This document shows positions 27,386 to 35,729 of a stretch of 64,000 bases of DNA, one piece after another. Source of the DNA: Ruminococcaceae bacterium R-25 (lineage in GTDB: Bacteria > Bacillota > Clostridia > Saccharofermentanales > Saccharofermentanaceae); the NCBI GenBank assembly GCA_003149065.1, contig QGFZ01000001.1:496001-560000 (forward strand), given 5' to 3'. The notes under the pieces were generated by a model that was given only the letters and a program-made list of their open reading frames with translations, did not search any database and was not told the DNA's origin. The translations under genes and the position numbers were made by a program. Every line of letters starts with the position of its first letter. The first letter of the stretch is position 1.

Positions 27386-28813
27386 GTGGCCGACTTTCAT
27401 GTAGTGGTTGTATTTTTTGTTTTAACGGGCCTGCTGTTGCTCGGGACGGGACTTCTTTTATTTAAGCCTTCCAAAAAGCGAGCTGAAGTAAAGAAGAACG
27501 AAGAAGATATTCCCGAACAGAAGAAAATCAGCAAGCTTTGTCTGACAGGTTTGATCATTTCTGCTTCTTATCCTTTAGTGCTTGCCTTAGATTACTTTGG
27601 CCCTTGGAATAATTTCTATTCTTGGGATAGAGTCTGGTGGGACCGAGTCGAATTTTTAATGCCTGTTATCGGAATAATCCTTTCTATTGCAGGACTGGTT
27701 AAGACTAGAAAAAAGGGCATTGCCGGCAGAAAATTTGCCTTAGCGGGATTGCTTTTGCCTTTGGGTTATCTGTCAATAGTATTGTTAATTATATTCGCTA
27801 CTGTTATTGGCCTTATTGTAACTAGCGGTTCGAAATACAGCGCATATAAAGATAGTGAGATATCTGATATGGGGAGTGTTGGATCGACTGTTAATTGGGA
27901 ATATGACGTAAGCATGTATAGGATCCCCGCAGGATTTGATACCGGTGTTTTTAAAGACAAAAAGACAAGCGAAGCAGAACTTCATACATATGCCGAAAGC
28001 AAACTTCAGACGATCGAATATGTGAACGATAAGAGTGCAAAAGGACAGTTTCAGGGATGTCCTTTCATTATTGTCAGAAGCGACTGTTTAAATAAATGGC
28101 TTAAAGCCAATAAGCTGGGCGGTTTTTCTTATACTACCAGGGAGGAATATGCTACTCTCAACTATGAAGTACCATGGGAATTTGCAGCTTCCTATGTTAA
28201 TGCTCTTGCCGTGTATAAGGATCCGTCTGATGAATACATAATCATCACTAACTGCGGTGATTATAAGGTTATTGCCGAGTTTTTCGAAGGTATCGGAAAT
28301 CCGGTGCCGACTGAATTACCTATTGATCTTAGGGAAACAAATGAGACCAAGGATCCCGTAACCCTTAAGAATATGGGACTGGTAAATAACCTGAATAAAA
28401 GTATCAATAAGGATCTGCCTTTGTCCGAGATAATCTATGCTTTCGCAAAAATGTGCGACGAGCCCTTGGACGACAGCACGGTTATCTTCAGATATGGAAT
28501 CGACTACTTTGACGGCCGCGACAATTTATTCAGTGATTACGACAATACAACTGATCCTCGCGTCAGGGGCGAACAGCTTTTCGGCTTTTGCATGGCCAGG
28601 CAGTACAAGGCTGAAGATGGAAAATATTATCAGATCCGTGTGGAAGTAATGTACGGGCTTAATGTCATAAGCAGGAATTATAAGCTTACTCAAATAACCG
28701 ATAGAGATGTGGATGGCGATTTCTTTGATTACATGCGCAATTCGGAAGCATATAAGTATGCCGAAACGGCAGAGATAAAGAGTGTAAACATCTATGTTGT
28801 CGGGCAGCCATGA
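27386..28813 (+). CDS. Polytopic membrane protein with large soluble domain, function unknown
   Basis: 475 residues. Four hydrophobic spans lie in the first ~145 residues (about 3-27, 48-68, 87-105, 113-145), with a DUF4190-like feel in the paired Gly/Leu-rich spans. The remaining ~330 residues are hydrophilic, without a motif I recognise. The GTG start is fixed by AGGAGG (27373-27378), 7 nt upstream. It lies 27 nt after recN and may be read through from that operon. Confidence 0.6.
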   Translation: MADFHVVVVFFVLTGLLLLGTGLLLFKPSKKRAEVKKNEEDIPEQKKISKLCLTGLIISASYPLVLALDYFGPWNNFYSWDRVWWDRVEFLMPVIGIILSIAGLVKTRKKGIAGRKFALAGLLLPLGYLSIVLLIIFATVIGLIVTSGSKYSAYKDSEISDMGSVGSTVNWEYDVSMYRIPAGFDTGVFKDKKTSEAELHTYAESKLQTIEYVNDKSAKGQFQGCPFIIVRSDCLNKWLKANKLGGFSYTTREEYATLNYEVPWEFAASYVNALAVYKDPSDEYIIITNCGDYKVIAEFFEGIGNPVPTELPIDLRETNETKDPVTLKNMGLVNNLNKSINKDLPLSEIIYAFAKMCDEPLDDSTVIFRYGIDYFDGRDNLFSDYDNTTDPRVRGEQLFGFCMARQYKAEDGKYYQIRVEVMYGLNVISRNYKLTQITDRDVDGDFFDYMRNSEAYKYAETAEIKSVNIYVVGQP

Positions 28814-28849
28814 TCCGGGCTTAAGTATTTAAAGGATATGTGGGATTAA

Positions 28850-30247
28850 ATGGGGATTGCTGAAAGGAAGAAAAAACCGGTTGTAATAGATGAGAAGACA
28901 CCGCTGATGATACTGGCGGGGCCTATGTTCCTTGAACTGTTCCTAAACGTAATGGTCAATAATGTCGACACGCTGATGCTGAGTCACTACGATGAATATG
29001 CTGTAGGCGCAGTCGGCAATGCCAATACGATCGTGTTCATGATGAACATACTCTTTAATGTAATCGCAACCGCAACGAGTGTTGTCGTAGCGCAGTATCT
29101 GGGTGCGAAAAGATACGACAAGATGAACATGATCTATACGCTTTCGGTCATCGTAAATCTCATTGTAGGCGTTGTGCTGAGTGCGGCTTTCTGTGCGGCA
29201 AATCCCTTGATCATGAGATTCCTGCAGGTTTCCGATGAGATGCGTCCTTATTCAATGATCTACATCTATATAGTAGGCGGCGGTGGATTCTTTACGGCTG
29301 TATATATGGTCATGCTCCAGATCTTAAGGTGCAACGGTTACCCGAAACTCGGCATGTATGTAACCCTCGCAATGAACGTCATCAACATCGGCGGCAACTA
29401 TCTGTTCCTGTACGGGCCTCTCGCACCTTTGAACATGGGTGTTACAGGTGTGGCGGTCTCAACGGTCGTATCGAGAGCGATTGCCTTTATCGCAGTTTTC
29501 ATATTCTTCTATGTAAAGAAGATCGGTAAGATATCGCTCCGATATATGAAGCCGTTCCCCGGAAAGCTCCTTGGCAAGATGATCAAGATTGGCCTTCCGA
29601 CGGCGGGCGAGAACCTTACATATAACCTCTATCAGACAACACTTCTTTCTTTTGTAAACGCAATGGGTAATGAAGCCGTCTGCGCGAGGTCTTACTGCAA
29701 CACACTGATATCTTTGGCGATCATTTTCTCGAACGCTTGTGCGATGTCGACACAGATAATCACAGGCCACTTAGTCGGCGCAGGCAAAGAGGAAGAGGCA
29801 TATAAGAGAGTTTTTAAGACTCTTAAGACATCGATGCCTATTACGATAGTGCTTGTTTCGATCAATGCGATGCTCTGCAGATATACATTGCAGCTTTTTA
29901 CTCAGAATCAGGAGATTATTGCCCTGGGCCAGATGATCATGATCGCCGATATCTTTGTTGAGATCGGCAGATGTCTCAATATGACCTTTGTCAATAGCCT
30001 AAAAGCTGCCGGGGCCTACATTTTCCCGCTGCTTATGGGACTTTTGTGCAACTGGGGCTTAGGCCTTACGACAGGCTACCTTGTCGGCGTGGTTTGCGGC
30101 ATGGGCGTTGCAGGGATCTTCGTAGGAACTGCTGCGGATGAATGCATAAGAGGTATTATCGTCATGTATTACTGGTATAAGAAAAAATGGATCGGCAAAT
30201 CTGTCGTCGAGAAGCAAAAGAAGAATGTTCTTGCAGATGCCAACTGA
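28850..30247 (+). CDS. MATE family multidrug/cation antiporter
   Basis: 465 residues with about 12 membrane spans in two pseudo-repeats. The first span region (TPLMILAGPMFLELFLNVMVNNVDTLMLSHY) and the VGNANTI turn match MATE/NorM proteins; the second half restarts near IKIGLPTAGENLTYNLYQT. MATE proteins export cationic drugs or metabolites using a Na+ or H+ gradient. The substrate cannot be read from sequence. The ribosome site is poor (GTGGGA). Confidence 0.88.
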   Translation: MGIAERKKKPVVIDEKTPLMILAGPMFLELFLNVMVNNVDTLMLSHYDEYAVGAVGNANTIVFMMNILFNVIATATSVVVAQYLGAKRYDKMNMIYTLSVIVNLIVGVVLSAAFCAANPLIMRFLQVSDEMRPYSMIYIYIVGGGGFFTAVYMVMLQILRCNGYPKLGMYVTLAMNVINIGGNYLFLYGPLAPLNMGVTGVAVSTVVSRAIAFIAVFIFFYVKKIGKISLRYMKPFPGKLLGKMIKIGLPTAGENLTYNLYQTTLLSFVNAMGNEAVCARSYCNTLISLAIIFSNACAMSTQIITGHLVGAGKEEEAYKRVFKTLKTSMPITIVLVSINAMLCRYTLQLFTQNQEIIALGQMIMIADIFVEIGRCLNMTFVNSLKAAGAYIFPLLMGLLCNWGLGLTTGYLVGVVCGMGVAGIFVGTAADECIRGIIVMYYWYKKKWIGKSVVEKQKKNVLADAN

Positions 30248-30260
30248 TTATCTGTATTCT

Positions 30261-30269
30261 TGGTATAAT
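30261..30269 (+). promoter_or_regulatory. Extended -10 promoter
   Basis: TGG-TATAAT, about 42 nt before the start at 30312. Confidence 0.55.
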
Positions 30270-30311
30270 TAGTATCAGATTGGTGTATCAGACATAAGAG
30301 AGGTCAATGTT

Positions 30312-30677
30312 ATGGGAAAAGCATATAAAATAGGCGATACGGTCACATTGTATTTTGGCGATGCGATGCGCGAACTCTTATCGAAACCCCTCCGCAAAAA
30401 GAATATTTATTTTGTTGACTGCAAGATCGTTGCGATCGAAGGAGATAACCTTACTGTTTTTTCAAAAATGAAAAGCTCGAAAGATAATCCGCCGTACAAG
30501 GTTATGGGAATTTGCGTGACAAAGGACGATAACCATATTCTTCCTGAGGGCGCGCTTGAAGAACTGCGTGAGATCGAGAAAGAACAGCTCATAGAATTTG
30601 CTTCCGACCACGGTTTCAATGCAAAAGAGTTTAAAGATGCGCTTAAGCCTTACCGCAAAGGCTACAAGAAAGACTGA
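30312..30677 (+). CDS. Small protein of unknown function
   Basis: 121 residues, not recognised. The N-terminal half is beta-like with alternating hydrophobics (GDTVTLYFGD, IYFVDCKIVAIEGDNLTVFS); the C-terminal third is helical and acidic then Lys-rich. No signal peptide, membrane span or metal motif. It has its own promoter and a terminator, so it is an independent unit. Confidence 0.55.
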   Translation: MGKAYKIGDTVTLYFGDAMRELLSKPLRKKNIYFVDCKIVAIEGDNLTVFSKMKSSKDNPPYKVMGICVTKDDNHILPEGALEELREIEKEQLIEFASDHGFNAKEFKDALKPYRKGYKKD

Positions 30678-30700
30678 TTGCCGTAGAAACCCTTAAAACA

Positions 30701-30724
30701 AGCCGCTTTTCACGGCTGTTTTTT
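30701..30724 (+). terminator. Terminator
   Basis: AGCCG / CGGCT stem with a 7-nt loop and T6 run, about 25 nt after the stop of the small unknown gene. Confidence 0.65.
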
Positions 30725-30794
30725 ATTGGACTGATATTGCCCTGTTAATCGCTTGTTTTTTTTCAGACTTAACGATATAAATAGTTCAGATAAT

Positions 30795-30822
30795 TTGACA
30801 AAGATTATCTGTTAACTTTATT
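30795..30822 (+). promoter_or_regulatory. Candidate promoter of the O-acylation cluster
   Basis: TTGACA at 30795-30800 is a perfect -35; the -10 at 16 nt is weak (TTTATT, 30817-30822) and close to the start at 30837. Confidence 0.4.
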
Positions 30823-30836
30823 CAGGGGACGTTTGT

Positions 30837-31613
30837 GTGAAAAATACATTCAGTAAGGTATTACTGCTTATTTTCGTTGTAACGATTGGGGTTATGTTCA
30901 TTCGTTTACTTACTGTCATCGTTCCCCAAAAACCCGTTTCTATCGATCCTTCAGCCGGCGTATCTTATATTGCAGAGCGTGAGACCGCTGTCTATACCGA
31001 GCCTTCTCCGACACCTGAGCCTACTGAACTGACCGCTGCTCCTGCCGAAACAGGGTTTCTCGAGATAAAGGATAATAACTTCAATGCGGCTTTCAAGGAT
31101 ATCCATATCTGCGGCGACAGCCTTATGGAGGCAATCTATGAATACGGCATCCTTGACGGCAAGTATATTACTGCCGCAGTTGGCGTTAATTCCAATCACA
31201 TCGATAAGAACTACAACTATCTTGTTGCGTTAAAGCCCAAATATCTGGTCCTTCATTATGGTTCCAATACCATCGGTTCGAAAGATGCTGCTGACAGTTT
31301 TATCTCAGACTATAAGGCAAGCATTTTAAGGCTGAAAGAGCAGCTCCCAGATACTGAGATCTATGTCGATTCTATTTTCCCGGTATCTCAAAATGCTGCT
31401 TCAAAGCAGAAAAAATTCAATAATATCCCTTATTACAACGAAAAACTCGCCGAGATGTGCTCTGAGATAGGAGTTCATTTCCTCGACTATACGATACTGT
31501 TTAACGATTTTGAGACGAACTACTATGACAAGGATGGTATTCATCCTTTGAAGAAGTTCTACGAAGAGCAGTATCTGCCATTTGTTTATACGGAGATCAT
31601 GAGGGGAAGATGA
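30837..31613 (+). CDS. SGNH-type hydrolase/esterase, membrane-anchored
   Basis: 258 residues. An N-terminal membrane span (about 7-26) and a Pro/Thr-rich linker precede an SGNH domain: CGDSLME (block I Ser, about 92-98), LHYGSNTIG where the block III Asn belongs, and DKDGIHP (block V Asp/His) near the end. Such proteins act outside the membrane as esterases or acyltransferase partners. It is first in a cluster with a DUF4358-like protein, an MBOAT acyltransferase and a DHHW protein. GTG start, with AGGGGA about 8 nt upstream. It overlaps the next gene by 4 nt. Confidence 0.8.
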   Translation: MKNTFSKVLLLIFVVTIGVMFIRLLTVIVPQKPVSIDPSAGVSYIAERETAVYTEPSPTPEPTELTAAPAETGFLEIKDNNFNAAFKDIHICGDSLMEAIYEYGILDGKYITAAVGVNSNHIDKNYNYLVALKPKYLVLHYGSNTIGSKDAADSFISDYKASILRLKEQLPDTEIYVDSIFPVSQNAASKQKKFNNIPYYNEKLAEMCSEIGVHFLDYTILFNDFETNYYDKDGIHPLKKFYEEQYLPFVYTEIMRGR

Positions 31614-32089
31614 AGTACAAGAACTACATGATCTATGAAGCGCTTTGTGTTGTTGCCCTGATTGCTTTTATCATCTGGGTTTGTGCAACACATAAAGGCG
31701 GCACCCAGAAGAGCGTTGACGAGGTTGCCGCTCCTGTATGCGTTGCAATTGCACAGGATCAGATGGCGAAAAAGACCAATCTCGACGCTTCAAAGGCCTT
31801 CGGCTTTGATATCGATAAGACAGAAGGCATCGTCTACTATGCCAACGATAACGTCATGGATGTTTCCGAGATGCTCATTGTTAAGCTCAATGACGCGGGA
31901 GATGCCGTTGAATTCAAGACAGCCATCCAGAACAGGGTGACTGACCGTGAGAATCTCTATAAGAATTATGCACCTGAGCAATATGCTCTTTTGGAAGACT
32001 GCATCATCAGGACCGACGGAAATATAGTTTTCTATTGCACGGCGGTTAATTCCGATGAGCTCTATGAGGCATATAAGAAGGCATTGTAA
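31610..32089 (+). CDS. DUF4358-like membrane-anchored protein
   Basis: 159 residues with an N-terminal span (about 9-26) and an external domain of ~125 residues. The pattern (AFGFDIDKTEGIVYYANDNVMDVSEMLIVKL) fits DUF4358, a family of unknown function often beside MBOAT/DHHW genes in Clostridia. The family call is from memory of the pattern. The start overlaps the SGNH stop (ATGA). Confidence 0.65.
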   Translation: MKYKNYMIYEALCVVALIAFIIWVCATHKGGTQKSVDEVAAPVCVAIAQDQMAKKTNLDASKAFGFDIDKTEGIVYYANDNVMDVSEMLIVKLNDAGDAVEFKTAIQNRVTDRENLYKNYAPEQYALLEDCIIRTDGNIVFYCTAVNSDELYEAYKKAL

Positions 32090-32098
32090 GGATAAAAG

Positions 32099-33517
32099 AT
32101 GGTATTCAGTTCAGCAACATTCTTAATTGTTTTCCTGCCACTGACGATGGTCTTGTACTATCTGGTGGGTGTTAAGCTGACCAAAAGCACCGCTGTCAAG
32201 AATTTCATCTTGCTCGTTGCGAGCCTTGTTTTCTATGCATGGGGCGAGCCTGTATACATTATCCTGATGCTCTTATCCATATTCTTCAATTTCATTGTAG
32301 GAAAGGATATGGAGCAGGAGAGAAGGAGAAATCACAAGAAGAGACTTAAGTCGCTCTTTATTTTCGCGATCCTGTTTAACATATTCGTATTGGGCTTTTT
32401 CAAATATGCGAATCTTTTCATCGGCACATTTGCAGGCATAACTGGACTTGCTGTAAGGCCCCTTAATCTTCCGCTCCCTGTGGGCATTTCCTTTTATACG
32501 TTCCAGATCATGTCTTACATAATCGATCTTTATAAGGGAAATATCAAAGCCCAGAAAAAGCTCTTTGTTTTCGCGCTTTATGTATCTTTGTTCCCGCAGC
32601 TCATTGCAGGTCCTATCGTCAAATATAAGGACATTCAGGACCAGCTGATGAACCGTAAGGAGACCTGGTTATCTTATTCCAGGGGCCTTAACAGGTTTAT
32701 CTTCGGCCTTTCGAAAAAGCTGATCCTCGCAAACACATTAGGCAGCATCTATGCGCAGGTACAGCAGGCGGGTGTGGATAACATGAGCGTTCTTACAGCC
32801 TGGACCGGCATAATATGCTATACGCTCCAGATCTATTTCGACTTTTCCGGATATTCGGATATGGCGATCGGTTTGGGCGGAGTCTTCGGTTTCGAATTCT
32901 GCGAGAACTTCGATTATCCTTATATAGCCACATCCATTACTGATTTCTGGAGAAGATGGCACATGTCTCTTTCTTCATGGTTTAAGGAATATGTCTATAT
33001 CCCGCTTGGCGGTAATAGGTGCAAGGTGCCGAGAGTTATCTTTAACCTTTTGGTAGTCTGGCTTTTGACCGGATTCTGGCACGGCGCTGCCTGGAATTTC
33101 GTCCTCTGGGGTCTCTATTACGGAATCCTACTTATTCTCGAAAAGTATATCCTTGATAATCTCCTTAAGAAGATCCCGTCTTTCTTCCGCTGGTTGGGAA
33201 CGATGGTCTGTGTCATGGTAGGCTGGGTGTTTTTCTCAGCGTCTTCTATCGGCGAAGCTTTTGCCTATATCGGTGCGATGTTCGGCAGGGCATCATCTTT
33301 TGCGGATTCTTTCGGTTCGTTCCTGCTTTCTACGAATTTCGCTTTGTTAATCATCGGCGGCGTCTGTGCGCTTCCTGTCTATAAGGCTATGTCTTCGAGA
33401 ATGAAGCCCAAGAACAGGAGCAGGCTGATCCTGGCTGCAACGCCGCTGCTTTTTGTCCTCTGCATCATTTTCATGATCAGCGAGACATATAACCCATTCT
33501 TGTATTTCAGGTTCTGA
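32099..33517 (+). CDS. MBOAT family O-acyltransferase (AlgI/DltB-like)
   Basis: A 472-residue polytopic enzyme. Family landmarks are PLPVGISFYTFQIMSYIID, FPQLIAGPIVKY, FDFSGYSDMAIGLG, FWRRWHMSLSSWFKEYVYIPLGGNR and the catalytic GFWHGAAWNF with the His near residue 327. MBOAT proteins move acyl groups across the membrane onto surface polymers. With the SGNH and DHHW proteins on either side, O-acetylation of an exopolysaccharide or wall polymer is likely; the polymer is not identified. No dltA or dltC is nearby, which argues against D-alanylation. Confidence 0.93.
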   Translation: MVFSSATFLIVFLPLTMVLYYLVGVKLTKSTAVKNFILLVASLVFYAWGEPVYIILMLLSIFFNFIVGKDMEQERRRNHKKRLKSLFIFAILFNIFVLGFFKYANLFIGTFAGITGLAVRPLNLPLPVGISFYTFQIMSYIIDLYKGNIKAQKKLFVFALYVSLFPQLIAGPIVKYKDIQDQLMNRKETWLSYSRGLNRFIFGLSKKLILANTLGSIYAQVQQAGVDNMSVLTAWTGIICYTLQIYFDFSGYSDMAIGLGGVFGFEFCENFDYPYIATSITDFWRRWHMSLSSWFKEYVYIPLGGNRCKVPRVIFNLLVVWLLTGFWHGAAWNFVLWGLYYGILLILEKYILDNLLKKIPSFFRWLGTMVCVMVGWVFFSASSIGEAFAYIGAMFGRASSFADSFGSFLLSTNFALLIIGGVCALPVYKAMSSRMKPKNRSRLILAATPLLFVLCIIFMISETYNPFLYFRF

Positions 33518-33521
33518 CGTT

Positions 33522-34703
33522 ATGGAAAAAAGAAAGGTCAACAGCAATATAAAGAAAAAGAGGAAAGTCCAGAAGAAGGACTATTCGAAGTATGAATGCA
33601 TTTCGGCATTCATCGTTACAGTGATTCTTTTTGTTGTAAGTCTTTTGTCTCTTATCGGTAAGGACAGGGAATACAGCGAGAACGAGAACCGTTATCTTAC
33701 GACAAAGCCCGCTTTAAGCTGGTCGTCTTTATTTGACGGCAAGTTCATGGACGATGCTGAAGCCTATCTTTCAGACCAGTTCCTTTTAAGGGACAAGCTC
33801 GTAAGCACGAGAACAAATATCGATGTCTTTTTCGGTAAAAGAGAGATAAATGACGTTTATATCGGCAAGAAGCATTTCCTTTTCGAAAAGCCTTCTACAT
33901 ATAACGATGCCAGGGTCAAAAAGACCACGGATGCAATGAATAACCTGAAGGCAAGAAACGAAGGCGTTAATACCTATATAGCCATCGCGCCGAATTCGTC
34001 AGAGATCTTAAAAGATTATCTGCCCTCAAAGGCACCGGTTCCGGATCAGACAGAACAGATAAAGAAGATATATCAGAGCCTTCCCGGGTATAAGCCTGTT
34101 GATCTCTGCACGCCTTTGAAGAATTCTTCAACCCCGCAGGATCTTTACTATAAGACTGACCATCACTGGACAGCGAGCGCTGTCAGCATCGCTTATAACG
34201 AGATCAAAAGGACCATGGATCTTGAGAGCGGCACCTACGAATACAAGAATCTCCCTGTAACAAACAGCTTCCAGGGAACACTCGCGTCTTCGGCGGGGAT
34301 CTTCAGCGCCAAAGACACCATAAGCATCCCGACATGTCCTTCAGACACTATGTACAGGGTTACATATGTTGAAGAGCAGAGAGTAACGACCACTGTTTTC
34401 GACCAGTCTAAGCTCAATGGAAAGAGCAAATATGAGGTCTTCTTCGGCGGTAACTATGCCCAGGTAGTGATTGAAACGAATTCTTCCAGCGAACGTGTGC
34501 TTATGGTCGTTAAGGATTCATACGCCAACAGCCTGATCCCGCTACTGATTCCGCATTTTAAGAAGATAATCGTCGTTGACCCCAGATACTATAACGACAA
34601 TATCCAGAACATAATCGACAGCGAAGGCGTAACAGACTGCCTGTGGCTTTATAACTGCAACACGTTCTTAAACGACACTTCTATTGCAGGTAAGTTATCG
34701 TAA
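33522..34703 (+). CDS. DHHW family (AlgJ/AlgX-like) surface acetylation protein
   Basis: 393 residues. A basic N-terminus and one membrane span (about 28-48) are followed by an SGNH-like external domain with the TDHHW motif (about 212-216) and a C-terminal VKDSYANS (the Ser of the family) with DPRYY. It matches DHHW proteins, relatives of alginate O-acetyltransferases AlgJ/AlgX that accept acyl groups from the MBOAT partner 5 nt upstream. Confidence 0.88.
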   Translation: MEKRKVNSNIKKKRKVQKKDYSKYECISAFIVTVILFVVSLLSLIGKDREYSENENRYLTTKPALSWSSLFDGKFMDDAEAYLSDQFLLRDKLVSTRTNIDVFFGKREINDVYIGKKHFLFEKPSTYNDARVKKTTDAMNNLKARNEGVNTYIAIAPNSSEILKDYLPSKAPVPDQTEQIKKIYQSLPGYKPVDLCTPLKNSSTPQDLYYKTDHHWTASAVSIAYNEIKRTMDLESGTYEYKNLPVTNSFQGTLASSAGIFSAKDTISIPTCPSDTMYRVTYVEEQRVTTTVFDQSKLNGKSKYEVFFGGNYAQVVIETNSSSERVLMVVKDSYANSLIPLLIPHFKKIIVVDPRYYNDNIQNIIDSEGVTDCLWLYNCNTFLNDTSIAGKLS

Positions 34704-34710
34704 TTAGGTA

Positions 34711-35610
34711 TCAGCTGATCTCATCTATCAGCTTTTGCATGTCAGATGGTAGTTCTGCCTCAAAAACTTTGGCGTTTCCCGAATCAAAAGGATCATTATA
34801 TTCGATCCTGAATGCGTGAAGGGCGACTCTGCCGACCTTTCCGTCGTATATAAGAGCCTGTTCTTTCAATTCTTCCTTTGGATTATCGTCAGACAAAGGC
34901 CCGTAGAGCCCGTCACTTAAAAGCGGATGTCCCACATGGCAGCAATGAGTCCTGATCTGGTGGCATCTTCCGGTCTCAAGCTCGAATTCGACTAAAGATA
35001 TGTCAGCCTTTTCGAAATAAGCGACAGTCTTGTAATGCGTGATTGAAGGCTTGCCGTCAGGAACGCAGTCCCTGATCATGACGGAGTTTTGGCGCCTTGC
35101 GATAGGGAAGGCCATAGTGCCTTCAGATGGTTCGAACCGGCCGTAGCAAAGGGCCTTGTAGCTTTTCTTGATATCGGCATTTGCGAGCATATTATGGGCA
35201 TAGCCGTCCTTTGCAACGATAAGAAGACCTGAAGTCTCTCTGTCCAGACGCATTACGGGGTGGAGGGTCTTATCAGACAGACAAGTGAGGAGCGAATCTT
35301 CCAGATGACCGTGGGAAGGGTGGGTAACCATTCCGGCGGGCTTATTTACGACGGCATAGTGCTCATTTTCGTATACGATGCCGACATTTGGCGGAGGAGT
35401 CAGTGAAGCTGAGTTATCCTCGTACTCGAAAAAGAGTCTGTCGCCGGTCTTTACAGGGTCTTTGACTCTGGCATGAACGCCGTTAAGTTCCACTGTTCCG
35501 TAGAGCTTTACGCGCTTGACCCATGTGGAGCTCATCTTGAACTCGCGCCTCATGATCTGCTGTATTTCGCAGCCGTTATATTCACTTTGAACAAAATAAT
35601 CTATTTTCAT
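34711..35610 (-). CDS. RluA-family 23S rRNA pseudouridine synthase
   Basis: 299 residues. The N-terminal S4 RNA-binding domain (about 20-75, MSSTWVKRVKLYGTVELNG) precedes the synthase domain with MRLDRETSGLLIVAK, where the catalytic Asp sits in R-L-D. Later CHQIRTHCCHVGHPLLSDGLYG is typical. A second RluA-type protein lies at 40.3-41.2 kb. The target uridine cannot be set. Its last codons form an inverted repeat (AGCTGAT/ATCAGCT) near the convergent DHHW stop. Confidence 0.88.
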   Translation of the reverse strand: MKIDYFVQSEYNGCEIQQIMRREFKMSSTWVKRVKLYGTVELNGVHARVKDPVKTGDRLFFEYEDNSASLTPPPNVGIVYENEHYAVVNKPAGMVTHPSHGHLEDSLLTCLSDKTLHPVMRLDRETSGLLIVAKDGYAHNMLANADIKKSYKALCYGRFEPSEGTMAFPIARRQNSVMIRDCVPDGKPSITHYKTVAYFEKADISLVEFELETGRCHQIRTHCCHVGHPLLSDGLYGPLSDDNPKEELKEQALIYDGKVGRVALHAFRIEYNDPFDSGNAKVFEAELPSDMQKLIDEIS

Positions 35611-35630
35611 TGTTACATTCTAACAAATTA

Positions 35631-35659
35631 TTGACAGATAGGGCATTTATTTCTACAAT
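35631..35659 (+). promoter_or_regulatory. rny promoter
   Basis: TTGACA (35631-35636), exact 17-nt spacer, TACAAT (35654-35659), followed by a ~65-nt leader. Confidence 0.85.
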
Positions 35660-35663
35660 ATTC

Positions 35664-35685
35664 AATGGCTTGTCAGAGCCATTTT
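35664..35685 (+). promoter_or_regulatory. Hairpin at the 5' end of the rny leader
   Basis: AATGGCT / AGCCATT stem with a 6-nt loop, then TT. It begins where the transcript should start. It could protect the 5' end or act in feedback; the T run is too short for a strong terminator. Confidence 0.45.
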
Positions 35686-35729
35686 ATACGTTCTTTGACA
35701 ACTAAATATTTTTGGAGGTGAGTACCAAC

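Noticed and set aside
34711-34740. Hairpin terminator between the DHHW and pseudouridine synthase genes
   Set aside because: AGCTGAT/ATCAGCT is inside the last codons of the minus-strand gene and is followed by only three to four T; too weak to call.
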